Of a stretch of DNA of 64,000 nt, positions 62,030 to 64,000 are shown piece after piece (position 1 is the first letter of the stretch; each line of letters starts with the position of its first letter). The translations under genes and the position numbers were made by a program. This DNA is from Tissierella creatinophila DSM 6911. Lineage in GTDB: Bacteria; Bacillota; Clostridia; Tissierellales; Tissierellaceae. The stretch spans positions 1 to 64,000 of the forward strand of contig NZ_LTDM01000053.1 of the NCBI RefSeq assembly GCF_001940565.1, read 5' to 3'. Below the pieces are notes generated by a model. That model did not search any database. It was not told the origin of the DNA and saw only the letters and a program-made list of their open reading frames with translations.

Positions 62030-63628
62030 TCACTTTCCTACATATTCTGTCAGCTCTAATGTATTAATAAGTCTGAAGGTAATCTCCTTATTTTTACCTA
62101 TAATTATTTTATCTACTATATGGATAAATAGATTTTCATTGTAGTCTTCTATAATTTCTGGATTGTTTTCTATAATATCCAGTATCATTAAAGTACCTTC
62201 AATTTCCTTTTCAAATCCATTGTTATCTAGCATTTGATTTCTCTTTTTCTTAGTAGCTGTTATTTCTATATTAAGAGCATTTTGTCTCTCTATAAAAATA
62301 GCAGGGTCTATATACCCTTTCGAAACTACTCTACTTAGGACAAGACCCTGCTCTGTTAATTCCATTATTCTATTGTTTAAGTCTTTAATTTCGTCTTCCT
62401 GGACCTCATCTATCCTTAAGTTTCTTAAAGACTCTAGAAGTGGTACTAATATTTCCTTATAATTACTTATTAGCTTGTTCCACATTGTAATAAAGGCCTC
62501 TCTTATTACATCTTCTTTTATCGCCTTCATACTGCATTTACTAACATCCCTTATATGTTGAATGCATGACCATTGGACTGTTTCATAGGATTTCCCTATA
62601 TAAATCTTTTGTCTTCTAAATGTTCCTCCACATTCACTGCAGATAATATTACTAGAAAATTCATATTTATTTAAATTCTTTCCACTGTCATCTATCCCTA
62701 TCTGATTTCTTCTATATTCAAAGATTTCACCAACCAGCTTTGCTTCTTCTTTTGTAATAATAGGTTCATGATTATCCTCAATAAAATACCGAGCTTTTTC
62801 CCCCTGATTCCTTTTTCTTTGGAAGGGAAGTACCTCGGTTGTATATGTCTTTTGTAATAATAGATTTCCTTCATAAATGGGATTTTGTAAAATATCTTTT
62901 ACTGCAGTATCTGTCCATTCATTTGCTGATCTTATGGTTGGAATATTGTCATGATTTAAACCCTTGGCAATTAGATATGATCCTTTACCATTTAGGTATT
63001 CTTTAAAAATTCTTCGAACTACCTTAGCCTCATCCACTTTTATGATTAATTCCCCATATTCATCATTAATATATCCATAGGCTGGTGTACTAATTTTAAA
63101 TGTACCTTTTGCGAATTGATCTCTAAATGCCCATTTAATATTTGTAGATATGCTTTCTGATTCACCTTGTGCTAAGGAACTTAATATGGTTAATAGCATT
63201 TCACTCTTTTCAGATAAGGTATTAATATTTTCTTTTTCAAAATATACTCCAATTCCTAGTAGCTTTAACTTTCTTATTACTTCTATACTGTCCACCGTGT
63301 TCCTTGCAAACCTTGTTACTGATTTGGTAATTATCATATCAATCTTACCAGCTTCACAGTCTTTTATCATTTGAGTAAATTCATCTCTTCTTTTTATCTG
63401 TGTACCACTTTTAGCTTCATCTGAATATATTCCAACATATTCCCAGTCATCCCTTTTCCCTATAAATCCCTTGTAATATTCAACTTGTGCATGAAAGGAT
63501 CCTTGCTGATCTATGGAATCTGTACTTACCCTTGCATAGGCACATACTCTTTTCTTTGGCTGCAATTCTAATATTACCCTTTGTCTTACAGGCTCTATTT
63601 TCCTTACTTTCTTTACTTTGTTTTTCAT
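62030..63628 (-). CDS. Large serine recombinase
   Basis: A 532-residue enzyme with resolvase domain CAYARVSTDSIDQQGSFHAQ and MIITKSVTRFARNTVDSIEVI, recombinase domain (PAYGYINDEYGELIIKVDEAKVVRRIF), zinc ribbon (CSECGGTFRRQ) and coiled coil. It is a diverged paralogue of the 59.4 kb recombinase. AAAGGAGG precedes the ATG. The next gene starts 10 bp beyond its stop, so the trio is an operon. Confidence 0.95.
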   Translation of the reverse strand: MKNKVKKVRKIEPVRQRVILELQPKKRVCAYARVSTDSIDQQGSFHAQVEYYKGFIGKRDDWEYVGIYSDEAKSGTQIKRRDEFTQMIKDCEAGKIDMIITKSVTRFARNTVDSIEVIRKLKLLGIGVYFEKENINTLSEKSEMLLTILSSLAQGESESISTNIKWAFRDQFAKGTFKISTPAYGYINDEYGELIIKVDEAKVVRRIFKEYLNGKGSYLIAKGLNHDNIPTIRSANEWTDTAVKDILQNPIYEGNLLLQKTYTTEVLPFQRKRNQGEKARYFIEDNHEPIITKEEAKLVGEIFEYRRNQIGIDDSGKNLNKYEFSSNIICSECGGTFRRQKIYIGKSYETVQWSCIQHIRDVSKCSMKAIKEDVIREAFITMWNKLISNYKEILVPLLESLRNLRIDEVQEDEIKDLNNRIMELTEQGLVLSRVVSKGYIDPAIFIERQNALNIEITATKKKRNQMLDNNGFEKEIEGTLMILDIIENNPEIIEDYNENLFIHIVDKIIIGKNKEITFRLINTLELTEYVGK

Positions 63629-63709
63629 AGGTTTTACCTCCTTTCTCCATATATTTACCTCTTGTTAGCAACATACACTACCACAAGCTTTCATCAATAT
63701 CTAGTCTTA

Positions 63710-63871
63710 TTACACATATACTTCCGACAATTCTGGAGAAAAACTCTGATGATTTAATTCATCTATTTTTGCAAATTCTTCTTCATTTATAATCCCTCTA
63801 TTTAATAGTATATTAAGTAGTTTTAAAGACATTTTATATTCTATTTCATTCAGTGTTTGCTCTTTGGTCAT
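63710..63871 (-). CDS. SHOCT-like small protein heading the recombinase operon
   Basis: A 53-residue protein (MTKEQTLNEIEYKMSLKLLN, then ILLNRGIINEEEFAKIDE...). The short helical pair with LLxxGxIxxEEFxxxK is a SHOCT-like oligomerisation motif. The ATG at 63871 has GGAGG eight bases upstream. It lies about 80 bp before the first recombinase gene in the same direction. Small SHOCT proteins next to serine recombinases suggest an accessory role; this is inferred. Confidence 0.65.
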   Translation of the reverse strand: MTKEQTLNEIEYKMSLKLLNILLNRGIINEEEFAKIDELNHQSFSPELSEVYV

Positions 63872-63932
63872 GACTTTTTCCTCCATTCTATGTAATTTAT
63901 ATTTTTAAATAATTTAAATATCTTAATATCAC

Positions 63933-63992
63933 AAAAATAGAGACCACCTTATTTGTAAAAAACATATTACTTTGTCTTAAATAGGTGATCTC
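63933..63992 (-). terminator. Terminator of a gene beyond the right edge
   Basis: GAGACCACCTTATTT (63940-63954) and AAATAGGTGATCTC (63979-63992) pair with one bulge and one G:T, followed on the minus strand by TATTTTTGTG. Confidence 0.65.
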
Positions 63993-64000
63993 CATTGCTT

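Noticed and set aside
1-64000. CRISPR arrays, tRNA or rRNA genes
   Set aside because: No regularly spaced direct repeats, cloverleaf or rRNA-like blocks were seen on reading through.

Overview
The window is AT-rich, low-GC Firmicutes DNA. It has strong AGGAGG ribosome-binding sites, sigma-A promoters and compact operons. A genuine creatininase, a CodB-like permease, arginine deiminase, an amidinotransferase and a multi-cluster [FeFe] hydrogenase suggest an anaerobic, amino-acid- or creatinine-fermenting clostridium of the Tissierellia type. The genus is inference; no rRNA or tRNA gene is visible.

Region 1 (1-20 kb) is metabolic. A guanidino-compound cluster lies at the left edge: an amidinotransferase (cut by the window edge), divergent arcA, then creatininase and an NCS1 permease. 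Next is a five-gene minus-strand operon with a two-gene NAD(P)-type [FeFe] hydrogenase followed by a NitT/TauT-like ABC transporter. A two-CBS-domain protein, a single-chain protein of three RidA domains, an OxlT-like MFS transporter with an ABC-F ATPase, and a large SWIM/SNF2 helicase follow.

Region 2 (20-40 kb) is mostly housekeeping and transport: a NAD-kinase-family protein, ndk, a folate operon (folE-folP-folB-folK-HD protein), a DASS transporter, a chemoreceptor, a yeiL/rihB nucleoside module of richer base composition, a marR-MATE-oxidoreductase operon, a DUF4300-like lipoprotein, photolyase, and a phospholipase-D-like/aldehyde dehydrogenase pair.

Region 3 (40-53 kb) is a scarred accessory zone. 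DegV, a frameshifted YugP-like peptidase, a MarR regulator beside a decayed MATE gene, a GGDEF protein beside a decayed HD-GYP domain, a PIN-type toxin-antitoxin pair, a Fic protein and an AbiE pair are interspersed with degenerate dispersed repeats. One repeat family encodes, on the minus strand, a peptide resembling the C-terminus of RNA uracil-C5 methyltransferases. These may be footprints of repeated insertion and deletion.

Region 4 (52-64 kb) looks like a defence and mobility island: a possible PD-(D/E)XK-like gene with an in-frame stop, a 587-residue protein with a HEPN-type RNxxxH motif and a zinc-ribbon tail, a SieB-like membrane protein, a 1005-residue metallophosphoesterase-P-loop NTPase fusion, and three consecutive serine-recombinase-family genes led by a small SHOCT-like protein. 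The phosphoesterase-NTPase protein and its neighbours are the best candidates for an undescribed system. The guanidino cluster and the triple RidA protein are the best metabolic candidates.
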